DNA of 64,000 nt from Diorhabda sublineata (taxonomy: Eukaryota; Arthropoda; Insecta; Coleoptera; Chrysomelidae), in assembly GCF_026230105.1 (NCBI RefSeq), contig NC_079480.1:8970488-9034487 (forward strand). Reading direction: 5' to 3'. Below the pieces are notes generated by a model. The model saw nothing but the letters and a program-made list of their open reading frames with translations. It had not been told where the DNA came from and did not search any database. This document shows, in pieces, positions 35,709-46,041 of the stretch. Every line of letters begins with the position of its first letter. Position 1 is the stretch's first letter. The translations under genes and the position numbers were made by a program.

Positions 35709-36464
35709 GGCCGAGACACATTTGTCATACACCACTCCGATCCGACTCCGGTCCGATTTTGCTCCATAGAACGGATCGGTGCAGGATCGGAAGGGGTGAG
35801 CACACATGTCCTGCACGCTTCAGAGTACTTTCCGATTTCCAGTTCTGGCTCGATACATTCGCCACTCTCACCAGTCTCGATGGCACTTTGTTTAGAAGAG
35901 GAAGATGAAGAAAACCGGAGAGATTTCATGGAGAATAGAGGAAAAGGCAGATTTTGGGTACATTCTACTTGGAAAAGAAGATCCGTAGAAGGAGAATATT
36001 ATACTTTCTTACCTCATCAATTGGATGACGAGACAAACATTAACCAATATTTTAAAAAGGTGATTGCGGTTCTTTCGCAATTTTTTTCTAGATCATGTCT
36101 TTGTAGTCGGCGTTTTGGTACTGCTCCTTTGTCTAGTCATACAGTACTGGATACTTCACCACTTTTTGAATAAGCTAATAAGGTTTTATACCCGACATTG
36201 TAGCCAATTTAGTAACAAAAAACAAACATTGCAAAAACACAAAAATATCACAAATTCCAATCGCCAAGCGTCCTGCAGCCGTGAAACGAATAGACTGTAC
36301 GATCGGAGCACGATCGGATGCATGATCGGAGTCGTGTAGGACTGGTATCGGACACGTGTCGGAAAGGTGTAAACTACGCTGTTCAAACTCTAGTATCATT
36401 TCTCTCTCTCTCAGACACTCGTCCGATTATATGATCGTAGTCGCATGATAGATGTGTCCCGGCC
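35709..36464 (+). mobile_element. Short PIF/Harbinger-like element with ATCGGA-rich ends
   Basis: The 756-bp element has imperfect inverted ends (GGCCGAGACACATTTGTCAT left, GGCCGGGACACATCTATCAT in from the right; 17 of 20 alike). Its only coding part, 35883-36060 on the plus strand, reads EEEDEENRRDF, RFWVHSTWKRRSVEGEYYTF, LPHQLDDETNINQYFKK, the first exon of a Harbinger transposase; it stops at a GTGATT splice-like border and the catalytic part is absent. The ends are dense in ATCGGA/TCCGAT (or near) hexamers, in both orientations. The 3-bp flanks differ (TGT and TTT), so the target duplication is not confirmed. GC content is well above its surroundings. Confidence 0.75.
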
Positions 36465-36639
36465 TTTATGGGTTAGTCGACATATTCACAATGCATTTGG
36501 ATATATGATGGGAAATTTGACTTGTGAAGTTCGAATGACCTTTAATTAAAAAAGTTACTTTACGGCAGAGAAAATATATTATTTTTCAACTTTCTTCCTT
36601 CAATATATTTAATCTAGCTTTCGAAATTTCCGCACAATA

Positions 36640-37375
36640 CATATATCATCACCTTCTTCAACAAGAAGTGACGGAGGGAGCTAGATCAGGTAAATATGGC
36701 AGCAGAAGCGGAAATAAATCGTAACGCAGTTCGGTTAATTTTTCTACAACAAAAGGGGACGAATCTCGTGATGAAAAAACTCTTTTCTTCAACATATGCG
36801 GTGGGTTTTTCTTAAATTCCACACCAAAATGTGACAGTATAATATTGGCCCTTTATTGTTGTCCCTTTTTTTGAATAATAAATAAAACAGGAATTCAAAT
36901 TCCAACAATGTGGTTTGACCTAATTGGCCGAAAAAAGGGAATGAGAGCACGTTACTCAGATGAGATGCATTGTTTCGACTGTATTTTTATTTTTAGGGTC
37001 TAATGGTTTATTCAACTTTCATCTACGGTAACATATCGATACAAAAATTTACTTGTATTTCATTAAGATACGCAAACATTAGTAGCAAGCGACCTTTTAA
37101 TCTGCATATGCAAATGCTGCAGCCTCCTTGCAGATAACTTTTTCATGTGTAACCTTTTATGCAAAATCTTGCATACCCGATCGGTAAAAAAATTTACTTT
37201 ATTAGCTATCTCACGTACAAGGGAATCTTATTAACCATTTCTGGAGGAGTTGAAATAAATGACGGCCTTGGACGTTCAGCATCATCCGTGCTCATATGAC
37301 CACTTCTAAAAGCATAGAGCGACTTAAAAATTATTGCATGGAACGGAGCACTTTAAGGATTATTCTAGTAACTTC
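36640..37375 (-). mobile_element. Degenerate mariner (another lineage)
   Basis: Minus strand, in order: FRSGHMSTDDAERPRPSFIS, TPPEMVNKIPLYVREIANKV, LHKRLHMKKLSARRLQ (37090-37320), a shattered middle with KGTTIKGQYYTVTFW (near 36850), MLKKRVFFHHENSSPFVVEK (near 36770) where HHDNAP has become HHENSS, and LTELRYDLFPLLLPYLPDLA (near 36690). Block order matches a mariner of the group whose transposases start FRxGHMSTED. Many frameshifts and no recognisable ends. Confidence 0.78.
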
Positions 37376-37699
37376 CTTTCAGTTTCTTTAATTGTCTTTT
37401 CACGTAAACAATAATTTTAATTATTACTAGAAGTTGTTTTCTCTACATAGAGTTTTCTTTATATATGAGTATAAAAACTAATCGATCGGACAGGTTTATA
37501 TGAAATTTCATTAGATGATATAATAAACAAGTCGGAAACTAACAGCATCGTCACCGTAGTGAAAGTGAACCACCGAAAAATCACTTTCGTTCTTATGAAT
37601 CGCGATTCTTTATGAAAAAAATAGGTTAATCGCATTATAATCAGTTGAAAAAAATTCGGACTTTGAGTTCATCACATGGCCTGCAATCATCTATATTTT

Positions 37700-38338
37700 C
37701 TTTGTTTGAGTTGTTTACAGACATTTGAAACATTCATCTTGGTCTAAAAACGTGGATTAAATTAACAGCTCGCTTTGACTTAATGGAGCTCCATTTCGAG
37801 TCACAGTGAATCGCTGGGTTTGCGAATTCAATCGTGATCGTACTCACATACATTCAATATTGCATGAACATTTGTATGTTAGAAATCTTTGTTCGCATAG
37901 GATACTGCAGATCGACTAAAATGAAGCTCGAAGCAAATGGTCACCTGTTTATCAGAATAGCTGGACATGTCGCTAACGTTCCAGCGGAATGTGGGGTAAC
38001 GTAGAACGGTCAATTCTGAATAGTACACCATCATTTATTCGCCAGAAGTGTTTGAAAAAATCAGGGAAACCAATCGCAGAAGACGAATCATTCTCCTCTA
38101 CGACAATGTGAGCTCTCACATATCAGTTCAAACAAAAACGTTTTTTAACAGTCAAAACATCGGATTGATGGGTCATCTGCCAAACAGTCCTTGTTTGGCA
38201 CCTTATTTTCGCAGATCAAAAATAATTTCGAGACCTGCGTTGATCTCAATGGAAAATCTTTTGAAAAACAATACAGCCATATCCAATTTTGAATATTTGT
38301 TTTGACTTTGTTATCTTAAAAATTGAGTAGCAACCTGG
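37700..38338 (+). mobile_element. Degenerate mariner (family B), copy 4
   Basis: Starts with the family's 5' leader (TTGAGTTGTTTACAGACATT), contains FRVTVNRWVCEFNRD (near 37795-37840), then FEKIRETNRRRRIILLYDNV and SSHISVQTKTFFNSQNIGLM, HLPNSPCLAPYF (38048-38210). It ends TAGCAACCTGG next to TA. The catalytic D in YDN is retained but the rest is deleted or frameshifted. Confidence 0.85.
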
Positions 38339-39130
38339 TATAATTCGAAATCTGACCATATTAACAAATTTTGAAAGATGTTTATTTATCTACCAAAAAT
38401 CGGAGATCAAAATGAACAGAAATACTTAATAGTTAGTTATAGAGATTCCGATCGAGAAAAATCAATTATTATTACTCAAGTTCAATAAAAAAATGAGAAG
38501 ACGCGATTTTTTTAAAGGAAAAAATTAGAAAATATTAGCTTGACAAAAATATTACACAAATATTGTATGATGGCACAATCTTTGAATTGTTTGATGACAA
38601 AAATAAGTTGTAACTAGATATCTTTATTGCTTTTTCATTACTTTGTGTATACAATATGAATATAAGAAATAGTAGTTGTTATTATTAATTTAAACGTTGT
38701 TGAATAGATAAGAGTCCACTCATAAAGTAAATTGTAAACATTTCGATTGGGTATACGAAAAAAAAAATAATAAATAAGACTTTGTCCTAACAATAACATA
38801 TTTTTTTAAACTGTACATCCCGTATAAATTTCAAAGTTTTTCATAATCTATTACATTACAAATACTGACTAAAAGCTATAATATAAATTCCTTGGACGTT
38901 TTGCAGAGTTATGTGGAAATTCCGGAGATCTCTTCGGAAGACTGCTGATGATGTTAGTGTGAGATCAGTTTGAAGCATTAATAAGAAAAATAATTTCCAT
39001 CCTTACGAATTAACGCTAGCGCAAGGATTATCTGGAAATGATGAGCGCAGAATAAAATTGCATCATAGCGAAAACGATGGAATAAGCAACGTTTTTGTTA
39101 AATGTTACTGTTAATTGAGTTGGAATTTCT
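38339..39130. other. AT-rich intron, nothing recognised
   Basis: No recognisable frame; low-complexity A/T tracts dominate. Confidence 0.4.
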
Positions 39131-39500
39131 GGAACCGTTGGTGATATTCATACTGAGGACACTGACCATTACACCAACACTCACAATTATACTGTCTGTC
39201 GCGCATTACGATAACCAGAAATAATCCTCTCCAGATTGTCTACATCATCAAATGGTCATTGCTGATAAACTTTAAGTAACTCCATAAAAAAAGTCAAGGA
39301 TAGTCAAATCAGAAGACCTAGGAGGCCTAAAAATATCTGAATACCTGTGAATCACCTTCCCCTTAAACATATTTTCAAGGAGAACTCTAACGTTTAATGT
39401 ACTATGAATGGAAGCACCGTCTTGTTGGAACCAATTTGTCATACGTTCTTGTAACGGAAGGTCACGATTAACTAGGGAACATGGAACACAAATGCCTTTG
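39130..39500 (-). mobile_element. DDE transposase fragment (WFQQDGA type), minus strand
   Basis: Minus strand reads LPLQERMTNWFQQDGASIHS, LNVRVLLENMFKGKVIHRYS, FRPPRSSDLTILDFFYGVT. These are the WFQQDGAPxHxxxxVRxxL, WIGR and PPRSPDLTPLDFFLWG blocks, with the D of QQDGA retained. It ends in the ATATCACCAACGGTTCCAGA tail (near 39130-39155), which recurs at 5940 and, diverged, at 61570. Confidence 0.78.
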
Positions 39501-39529
39501 TTGTTGATGTTTGAGCAAGGATTATTGGG

Positions 39530-39985
39530 TAATTCTTAATAGAAGGCATTGTGAACGAGCCTAATTATTTAGATTTGTTTAGAAATCAAAAAGTTCTTAC
39601 GTTAGTAAGTTTTCCAAGTGAGATGGATTGAAAGCGAATGCACGAAGGATTGGCTAGCAAGCCCAATTTATCGCCTTTAGACTGTTTTTTTTTGGGAAGG
39701 GATATCTCAAAAACATGACATAAACCCGAAGAACTAATAATACTAATAACAGCCGCTTGAATGATAAATCTGCAATTCCATGTCATATTTTTCTTAAAGA
39801 CTTAAAAACTGTCAAATCGAAGAAGGAAGGCAATTTCAAAATTCACATTAAATAAGATTTGTTACAGTCAATTGCTTCTGCAAGAAGAACATTCTCATGA
39901 ATCATTTTTCCTAAAAACCGTAGGATAAATAACTACTGGAACAAGTAAGTATGCTAAGAGTTTATTTAAGAATAACGTACACCCT
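39530..39985 (+). mobile_element. DDE transposase C-terminal fragment, plus strand
   Basis: Opposite in orientation to its left neighbour. Plus strand reads GLASKPNLSPLDCFFLGRDI near 39645-39710, a decayed PPRSPDLTPLDFFLWGYLK block, followed by a frameshifted helical tail. The right end carries GTACACCCTGTGTA, the kind of ACAGGGTG terminus these elements have. Confidence 0.6.
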
Positions 39986-40819
39986 GTGTATTTCTAATAT
40001 ACTTTTTGTTTTAAATCTAAGAGGAATCGAAATACTAACAAATTACGTTACTTTATCAACAACCTGTATTAAATTATCATTTAAGTATGAAACTATTCCG
40101 TTTGATTAAAATAGTTGACAATACTGACAAAACATAATTTTCCCTCAATAAGGTATTTTACGGTAATGTTTGTTAGCTTCATATCACACGCATTTGTGCT
40201 ATTTGGAATATTTTGTCTAATTGAAAATCCCGAACCGCTGTCAAGGGGTAATTATTAATCTGAATGAAACCATCATTTGATGGAAATCGTTATTATATGA
40301 AGCAGTATTTAATATTCCAATATTTAAGAACTACCATATTCAAATCAGCGCTTCTATAGACTAGCTATTAATTAACAAATTATATCAACCCCACGATTAA
40401 TTAAATTGAAAATAGATAAAATCATCATAAAATGAATAATCAGTTATATATAGTTTCGTTACTGGGATATATTGTATGAAAAATAAATTTAATGATCCTA
40501 TTATAATATAATGCAAGAAAATCCTGTAGAAAATCAATTTCTAGTTTAAATATAATACCTCGCTATGTAAAAGATTCATCCTTCAATTGAATAGGTTCAA
40601 TTTTAAATTAAAAGGTATTCCATCCTCAAAATGGCTATGGCTTTAAATTTTATAACAGATATTTATGAAAAAGAAAGACTAGATCCCGTTTTTCTCATTG
40701 AAATACGAACTATTGTCGAATGTACGAGGATGTATTGATGTCTAATTAGCCTATGCCAGTTCCATGCATAAACAAAACTTCTTAAACTGAATTGTTACTA
40801 AGGATGATGGTACATTTCT
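39986..40819. other. AT-rich intron, nothing recognised
   Basis: No domain-bearing frame seen. Confidence 0.4.
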
Positions 40820-41400
40820 ATCCAAAAACAAATCAATAATCGATGGAATGGTGACACTCTGGTTCTCCAAGATCTAAGAAGTTTCGTGTCCAAAAATCTG
40901 CTGGAAAAGTTCTTGCTTTAGTTTTTGGGATTGCCATGGAGTAATCATGATTGTTTTTTTGGAAATAACAATAACTGGAAATTACTATTCGACATTACTG
41001 ACCACTTTACGGGGAAAAATAAAAGAGAAAAGACGCGGAAAGCAATCCGCAGGACAACGCCCCTGCACACAAATCTCATGTTGCCATGCAAAAAATTCGT
41101 GATTTAGGCTTTGAATTACTAGAACACCCCTCTTATTCACCAGATTTGGCTCCTTCCGACTATCATCTCTTAGGTCGTAAATTTTCTTCCAACGAGGAGG
41201 TAATAAAAGCTGTTGAGGTCTGGTTTGCAGAGCAAGAAGAAACATTTTTTTTAAAAGGTCTAGAGACGTTGCAGGTGCGCTGTAATAAATGTATCCAATT
41301 ACGAGGAGAATATGTTGAGTAATAAAATATTTTGACATTGAATTTTTTTTTGGTTCTATTGTAGGCTAAGAATTTTTCAATATATCGTCGTATGTAACCC
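40820..41400 (+). mobile_element. 3' half of a mariner transposon
   Basis: Plus strand, with a few frameshifts: RSKKFRVQKSAGKVLALVFW, DCHGVIMI (second catalytic region), GNYYSTLLTTLRGKIKEKRR, RPCTQIS (the APAHTS block) and then a clean run FELLEHPSYSPDLAPSDYHL, RKFSSNEEVIKAVEVWFAEQ, FLKGLETLQVRCNKCIQLRG, EYVE-stop at 41322. The right end is near AGGCTAAGAATTTTTCAATA. The N-terminal half is absent. Confidence 0.85.
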
Positions 41401-42424
41401 TCTTACTTCTCTTCACTAACCAATAATAAAAATAAGTTATAATTCAACGTATCTATTGAGAGACTACACTAGGCAGCCGGTAGAGGTGGTTGGCCATTGT
41501 TTAATTTTGGTTATCAGAAAGAGCATCATTCCAAGACATTCGTTCCATTAAAGAAACATCTAACGTAAATGTTAACCAACATCTAATAGCAAGAGATATT
41601 TATTATTCACAAAAAAGGTACATGGTTGGGTTTGTTTTTGTAGCTCGTGCGTTTTAAATATCCCATTAGTAAGAATTCTAATAGCCTAAGATCGGTTAAA
41701 TATCAGCCATGTCTCCTTTTTCAGCAAGAATATTAAGAAGAGATATTATTCGACAAAAACATTATAATGTGATGGTGCACAAAGAGTCTACTGATATTAC
41801 TTTATTCAAAATAATTTATTTTTTCATAATTTCAATATTACAGTACCAAAAATTGTTCAGGTTTTCTGATATTATAACGTTGTGTGTTACGGATTTGTTA
41901 ATTTTGTTGCTGCGTATTAACAAGTATTTATTGTCAGTCTAATCTTGACCTAGTTTCGTGTACTTGGTTTCACCTTGTTGCAATGTACTGTACAAGGTAC
42001 TGATTTGAATATATTCCTTCGGGGAGATAAGCGTTATAGACCATTAAGTAAGCAACAGCTATTTACAGGGGATTGAAGAATCTCCCCAGGGAGCTGTCAC
42101 CAATCATCATTCCTTCAACATGAAACGATTCATTTTCATCGGTTATATACCAAGAAAAAACTAAATATTCATGTCTTCCAGTAGGTATGGAATAATTTAT
42201 GTCCCTAACTTTGATGATCAGATATAGTAATAACAGATAAATAAAGCTGTAATAGTTTTTTCTGCAATCTGAACCTGCTTTTGAGATCTATCTCACAGCG
42301 AGAATATAGAACTTCAAACATGTGATTATTATTATACGGGGCTTTTCAAATAGAATCATCTGATTTGATAGGTTTATATTTTTAACACTAATGATCATAT
42401 ATATATAAAGATACAGTTCTTTCA
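41401..42424. other. Intron, nothing recognised
   Basis: A 77-codon plus-strand frame at 41709-41942 has hydrophobic stretches but no domain I recognise. A TATATATATATA-type run lies near 42398-42409. Confidence 0.4.
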
Positions 42425-42883
42425 ATGTGAATTGCAAAAGACAGTTATGCGAGGAGCAATCAATATTTCATAAATACGCGCGGCACTCATACCAAATTAA
42501 GAAATGAAAAATAATGTTTGGTGCCCGTATAAAATTGGGTAAACATCTAACAAACCTTCAGTCCAAGTGGACTCATCATCCACTGTTAACCAATGAAAAC
42601 ATCGAATCGTAAACATAAATGCATTTCTATTAGCCGAAGCTGTCGGAAGACGTATGTACACAATTTCTTCGAAATATTCCTGCCAGACAGTCTGCGATAA
42701 GCAGTGTCGTCGTTTGATGAGATTAATTTAATTCATAAATTTGTTTAAATAAATAGAAATATGGCGTTGTTTAGATCATGGGCAAATGAAGACAATGAAA
42801 TTGCACAGTGTAGTGAGTATAAAGACACTTATGAATTTAATAATAAAGATTTAGATATACAATCACAGCAAGTTATTTTATAA
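42425..42883 (+). repeat. Dispersed repeat R1, copy 2 (interrupted)
   Basis: Matches 23740-24240. After the inserted mariner the text resumes at 43783 (ATTGAAATGTTTAAAAAAGG, then GTCAGCAATTTAATAATGCA), corresponding to 24230-24260 of copy 1. It carries the frame MALFRSWANEDNEIAQCSEY. Confidence 0.85.
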
Positions 42884-42885
42884 TA

Positions 42886-43780
42886 CGAGGGTGAATCAAA
42901 TATAAACAAGACTTATTTTTTAAAATATTTATTTTGATTTTAAACGCACAAACAATCATAGTTTATTTTTCTACATAATCTCCTGATTTAGAAACACATT
43001 TTTCCCAGCGTATAGGTAATTTTTTAATCCCTTCCAGGTAAAAAGAGTCAGGTCGTGTTTGTAGCCAATTGCGCACATATGCTTCAACCTCATTATCGCT
43101 GTGGAATTTTTGCCCTCCCAAAGCTTCCTTGAGAGGACCAAAGACATGGAAGTCGCAGGGAGACAGGTCTGGACTGTATGGAGGGTGTTCCAGTGTCTCC
43201 CAACCCAGTTGCTCCAATTTTTGTACTGACAGGGCTGCCGTATGGGGGCGAGCATTGTCATGGAGGAGAATCACTTTTCTCATTGGAAGGTGTCGTCTTT
43301 TGCGGCGATATGCAAGTCTTGCATATCGCAATTGCAATATCCGAAGTTGTTAGACGCCTATCACCTTCAACAAGTTGACGAACACTGTCGATGTTGCCCG
43401 CTGTAATGCTGGTGCGGGGTCTGCGGTCATGGCTCTCATTTTCAACACGTTCACGGCCCTCCACGAACTGTTTATGCCAAGCAAACACTCTAGCTCGCAA
43501 CAGCGTCTTTTCCCCGAACTGTGCAGTCAATCTTCTCAAGATTTCGGCCGGTTTTACACCTTCTGCAGCTAAAAACTTTATAACAATACGTTGCGCAATA
43601 GAGGGAGGTACCTCCTGCTCGGACATCGTAACGATGGACACTGAGCGAGTCTATGATGATGAGTCACGTGCTTCCCCCACTCCTGACAAACCAACCTAAC
43701 AGCCAATAACAGCGAAACGTTCTTCCATCACTATTGCGCGCGCAGGTCCAAAAGTCTCGTTTATATTTGATTCACCCTCG
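42886..43780 (-). mobile_element. Recent mariner, internally deleted, nested in repeat R1
   Basis: An 895-bp mariner with near-perfect inverted ends of about 28 bp, starting CGAGGGTGAATCAAATATAA on both sides, and TA duplications at 42884-42885 and 43781-43782. Minus-strand coding starts at 43641: MSIVTMSEQEVPPSIAQRIV, then AAEGVKPAEILRRLTAQFGE and the RVFAWHKQFVEGRERVENES helix-turn-helix linker, to RRLTTSDIAIAI. The C-terminal part, in another frame, runs KVILLHDNARPHTA, LEHPPYSPDLSPCDFHVFGP to GDYVEK-stop at 42963. Roughly the middle half of the transposase, including the first catalytic Asp, is missing, so it cannot move itself. Absence of stops in both halves and higher GC mark it as the youngest element here. 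Confidence 0.95.
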
Positions 43781-43939
43781 TATATTGAAATGTTTAAAAA
43801 AGGAAAATAGTCAGCAATTTAATAATGCATAATAAGAATTGCTGAATTTACCAGAGTGATTTTTGCTTTGAAATTTCGTTTTTCCAGAAAAAACTCATTA
43901 CCCTGCCCACCCCACGGGATTGCTGCCCCACGTGTTTCG

Positions 43940-44376
43940 TTGTTTTAGTTAGTTAGCAATTGTTACTCCGCTCTGATGTGTGTAGAAAACATATTGCAGA
44001 TAAATGAACAGCAGGAAATTCAACAAGATGAAACAGAAGAAAATCCAGACGCGGAAAATAATGTAGAACCATCTCATGATGAAGCACTTCAAGCTATGAA
44101 AACAGCTTTCAAATGGTTTGGAAAACAAACAGAGAGGACACTGTGAGTTTACTACAGCTGAAACGAATTCTTGATATAGCAGTAATGAAGAGAAAAATTA
44201 GATTATCTATGTCAAATGCCAATTACCAAATATTTTTTACGAAATAAAGTTCATTATTAAATTATTATTATTTTTGAGTAAAAATATTATTATTTATCAT
44301 ACATTCGATTATCCAGACTTTCGATTATACGAATCCTTAACAACAAAAATTAGTCCGGTTAATCGAGTTTCCACTG
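43940..44376 (+). mobile_element. Tigger/pogo-like element, C-terminal end
   Basis: Plus strand encodes EENPDAENNVEPSHDEALQA, MKTAFKWFGKQTERT (near 44085-44143), the C-terminal ALxALKxALxWFExQ segment of Tigger transposases, then a decayed LKRILDIAVMK tail. The 3' terminus reads GTTAATCGAGTTTCCACTG next to TA (44377-44378), the usual CAGTGGAAACTCGATTAAC inverted repeat. The rest of the element is missing. Confidence 0.8.
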
Positions 44377-44639
44377 TAAGTGCTGTTTGCAAAAATATGT
44401 TGATACTATGAAAAAATGCAGGTATAATATGTATAAAATGAAGTGACTAAGCTTTTTTTGCTCATCGTACATCATTAGCCTCGACTAAGTTGAATACGTT
44501 TAAAATTACATAGGACTCCTTATAAAATTACTTAATAACGAAGTCACCTGGTATACGTAGATTCGTAATGTATACACGAAAATGTTTTTCTTATTCAAGT
44601 TTCAGGAAGTTTGGAAGTATAATATTACCGTTGTAGTGG

Positions 44640-45387
44640 TCACGAATTGGCATGTCAATTCGTCACCAGGGACGTCTCAAAACTCTTTTAGTTATTACGA
44701 ACAAACTAAAACCGAATCGCGATTTTTTGGTAAATACACAAAATCATAATTTATATTAATAAAGTGATATTACTCGCGTAAGAATTTTTACTAACGAAAT
44801 ATATGACGGGCAAAGTTGTAGCATTACATTATTTACCAAAATAAAAATATTGCTACAATTTTTCTGAAACTAATAACATTTTTAATTGCCATTAATTGAA
44901 CTTAAGTTAGCTGCGAACTAGAAGGTTGAGAAGCGCTGGTCTTTGTGCGGACATGTGACAAGAATTGTTTTTGTTTCTGCATAACTATTACGAAGACAAT
45001 TTTTTCTTAGTTTCATTATTGAAAACGTTTGTTCGTACAAACAGCTTGTACCAAACATAGCCATTATTTTTGAGTGGGCAACTACATTTGCTTATTGTGT
45101 CCTAGATAAAGACTTATGAAATTCCAATTTGCTGGTGTTCAAATGGGTAGCGCGTTCAACGACAGACGCACCTACTCGAGCTTTATTTTCGGTTTTCGCT
45201 CATATCCCCGTCCGCGCTCGCACATGTTGTTTTATGTCCGACGTACACTGCCATTATTGCCAATTGATGAGAGTGTAATTTCTGATAATACGAAAGCTGT
45301 ACTTGATTTTTGTTTGATGGACGCGAGCCAGATTTCAACGTTTTGCGGGCCGGAGATGGCCCGCGGGCCTTAGTTTCCCCATCCCTG
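44640..45387 (-). mobile_element. hAT-like element remnants, two termini
   Basis: AAGGTTGAGAAGCGCTG ends at 44938 (CAGCGCTTCTCAACC read inward), and GGGCCTTAGTTTCCCCATCC ends at 45387 (CAGGGATGGGGAAACTAAGG read inward, followed by the GCCCGCGGGCC segment). Both are typical outer ends of hAT transposons, and both elements extend leftward. Matching other ends were not found. The 45116-45373 stretch is GC-rich and probably noncoding. Confidence 0.55.
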
Positions 45388-45414
45388 GCTTAGAACATAG
45401 TTGAACGAAAGCAT

Positions 45415-45620
45415 GAGCTAGAGTTATTTCTATTATAAGGGTATAAGTAACATCTACTGATCAAAAACAATTTTGCGCGCCCAAGCGATAGCATGAACTG
45501 GTTTCAATAACATCGAATGAGCTAGAGTTATTTTTATTATAAGGGTATAAGTAACATCTACTGATCAAGAACAATTTTGCGCCCAAGCGATAGCATGAAC
45601 TGGTTTCAATAACATCGAAA
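45415..45620. repeat. Tandem duplication, two units of 104 bp
   Basis: GAGCTAGAGTTATTT...CAATAACATCGAA occurs twice in direct succession (starts at 45415 and 45519). The copies differ at only a few bases plus a 2-bp indel in GCGCGCCC versus GCGCCC, so the duplication is recent. It sits between a hAT end and a Crypton fragment. Confidence 0.92.
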
Positions 45621-45623
45621 AGC

Positions 45624-45857
45624 ATGGTTTATTATCAAAAATTGGGAAGAAATGAAATTACTGATTTGTATAAAGTCCAAATGGATGTAGAAGAATCAGA
45701 CATTATTGCTTGTCTGTCGCTGCTTACAGAAAAAAGAGATTTAAAGCAACATAGTACTTTCACTTCTCCAACAAGCTTATGGTGTAATTATTCCATGCTG
45801 AAGTCCAACTTTTTCACAGAGAACAACAAGTATCCTAAACTTCGAGATAAAAAATGA
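45624..45857 (+). mobile_element. Crypton fragment, plus strand
   Basis: A 77-codon frame whose second half reads TSPTSLWCNYSMLKSNFF, ENNKYPKLRDKK. This matches the LWxxYSMLKS...KYPKL block in the core-binding domain of Crypton tyrosine recombinases. The first half is not recognisable. It faces the larger minus-strand Crypton relic to its right. Confidence 0.6.
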
Positions 45858-46041
45858 TGTCATTGTTAGTTTGACGCATTTAATAGTTATTTATGCAACA
45901 AGTGAGTAAAGTAATACTTTTTTTCACGAGTAGAACGGTTTGACCGCAATTCCTACGAGTTTCATACAAATTTTTTTACCGTCCGTAGATTTAAAAAATA
46001 AAAATAGCAATATTAAAAGTACAACTGTGAGCATTATTAAT

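Noticed and set aside
35678..36399. Multiple minus-strand frames over the Harbinger-like element
   Set aside because: Shadows of the plus-strand transposase exon and of the ATCGGA-rich ends.
43069..43699. Plus-strand frames of 65-102 codons across the young mariner
   Set aside because: Antisense shadows of the GC-rich transposase coding on the minus strand.
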